The notes beneath the pieces were generated by a model. It was given only the letters and a program-made list of their open reading frames with translations. It had not been told where the DNA came from and made no database searches. From Acidobacteriota bacterium (GTDB lineage Bacteria; Acidobacteriota; Terriglobia; Terriglobales; Acidobacteriaceae), in assembly GCA_021778875.1 (NCBI GenBank), contig JAJYBT010000212.1:1-5856 (forward strand): DNA of 5,856 bases. Reading direction: 5' to 3'. The position numbers and the translations under genes were made by a program. Positions 4,974-5,856 of the stretch are shown here, piece after piece; position 1 is the first letter of the stretch; each line of letters starts with the position of its first letter.

Positions 4974-5856
4974 TCAAGCCACGAGTGCCCTGGCCATTTG
5001 ACGCGCCAACTGGTCCGCCGCTAGCACCTCGACAATCGTGGCGGGGTGCGCCTCGGGCGTGGATGCCAGCACTGCTTCAATTGTACGCGGGATTCCGGTA
5101 AAGGGAATCCTACCTTCGAGGAATGCTTCCACAGCCACCTCGTCGGCCGCATTCAGGGCAATGGCGTGGGCGCCGCCCTTTTCCGCCGCCTCGTAGGCCA
5201 GCCGCAGGCAGGGGAAACGCTCAAAATCGGGCTGTTCGAAGTCCAGGTGGCGCAGGGCGGCCAGGTCGAAGGTCAGATTCGAGGCCGGCCGCTCAGGGTA
5301 GGCCAGGGCGTAGAGAATGGGCAGGCGCATGTCTGTGACCGAAATCTGCGCCAGAATCGACCCGTCCACATACTCCACCAGCGAGTGCACGGTGGACTGG
5401 GGATGGACCGTGACCCGTACCTGGCTGGGAGGTACATCGAAGAGACGGCATGCCTCGATGATTTCGAGCCCCTTGTTCAGCATGGTGGCTGAATCAATGG
5501 TGATGCGGCGGCCCATGACCCAGGTGGGGTGCTTGAGCGCCTGCGCGGGGGTGATGCTGGCGAACTGCTCCAGTGGAAGCTGGCGGAACGGGCCGCCCGA
5601 CGCTGTGAGCCAGATGGTCTTGACCTCGGCGTGCGTGCCCACGCGCATGCACTGGTGCACGGCGTTGTGTTCGCTGTCGATGGGCAGGATGGGCACGTTG
5701 CGCTCGCGCGCCGCTCGGGTAAGGATCTCGCCCGCGGCGACCATGCACTCCTTGTTGGCCAGGCCGACGGGCTTGCCCGCCAGAATCGCCGCATGGGTGG
5801 CCTCAAGACCCGCCACACCCACAATCGCGGAGACCACAAAGTCCGCATCGGCAAGG
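4974..5856 (-). CDS. dxr: 1-deoxy-D-xylulose 5-phosphate reductoisomerase, N-terminal part beyond the window
   Basis: Dxr (IspC) rearranges and reduces 1-deoxy-D-xylulose 5-phosphate to 2-C-methyl-D-erythritol 4-phosphate with NADPH and a divalent metal, the first committed step of the MEP pathway. The frame is open to the window edge and 293 residues are visible. About 100 N-terminal residues, including the NADPH-binding GxTGSIG, are outside. Catalytic landmarks are intact: VVSAIVGVAGL, LANKE, the metal-binding IDSEHNA (aspartate and glutamate equivalent to D150 and E152 of E. coli), TASGGPFR, HPTWVMGRRITIDSATMLNKGLE (equivalents of H209, W212, M214, S222, N227, K228 and E231), HPQSTVHSLVEY and ALNAADEVAVEAFL. 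The residue after LANKE is cysteine where serine is common. The GTG at 5837 is internal, not a start. The gene leads into rseP and probably shares its transcript. It acts in the cytoplasm and supplies the precursors consumed by the polyprenyl synthase encoded at the other end of the window. Confidence 0.97.
   Translation of the reverse strand, partial: LADADFVVSAIVGVAGLEATHAAILAGKPVGLANKECMVAAGEILTRAARERNVPILPIDSEHNAVHQCMRVGTHAEVKTIWLTASGGPFRQLPLEQFASITPAQALKHPTWVMGRRITIDSATMLNKGLEIIEACRLFDVPPSQVRVTVHPQSTVHSLVEYVDGSILAQISVTDMRLPILYALAYPERPASNLTFDLAALRHLDFEQPDFERFPCLRLAYEAAEKGGAHAIALNAADEVAVEAFLEGRIPFTGIPRTIEAVLASTPEAHPATIVEVLAADQLARQMARALVA

Overview
The window looks like ordinary chromosomal DNA from a GC-rich, Gram-negative-type bacterium. 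Gene content and protein style (dxr followed by rseP and a YbgC-type thioesterase, a long-chain polyprenyl diphosphate synthase, YajQ) suggest an Acidobacteriota member of the Acidobacterium/Terriglobus/Granulicella type. That assignment is an inference from family resemblance and could be wrong. There is no rRNA, tRNA, CRISPR array, transposase or phage gene. Six protein genes plus one low-GC methyltransferase gene account for almost every base.

Left half, plus strand: (1) the 3' part of a yajQ gene for a nucleotide-binding protein (2-355); (2) a trans-type polyprenyl diphosphate synthase (about 445-1434) with both aspartate-rich motifs, probably making the menaquinone side chain; (3) a class I SAM-dependent methyltransferase (1506-2369) that is clearly lower in GC than its neighbours, has its own putative extended -10 promoter, and may be read from a leaderless mRNA; (4) a metal-dependent O-methyltransferase of the caffeoyl-CoA OMT/COG4122 family (2438-3103), starting at GTG behind a strong Shine-Dalgarno site.

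Right half, minus strand, in transcription order: dxr (first enzyme specific to the MEP isoprenoid pathway; its N-terminal third lies beyond the window), rseP (site-2 intramembrane metalloprotease with two PDZ domains) and a short hotdog-fold acyl-CoA thioesterase of the YbgC/FadM type. Gaps of 57 and 28 bp make an operon likely. This block converges on the O-methyltransferase with only 15 bp between stop codons.

Taken together, dxr supplies isoprenoid precursors and the polyprenyl synthase consumes them, while RseP and the thioesterase belong to envelope stress and acyl/lipid housekeeping. The part least explained by this housekeeping picture is 1435-2437: the low-GC methyltransferase, its promoter, and small inverted repeats at each end. 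No exotic multi-gene system is visible. The most useful leads are the probable horizontal origin and leaderless expression of that gene.
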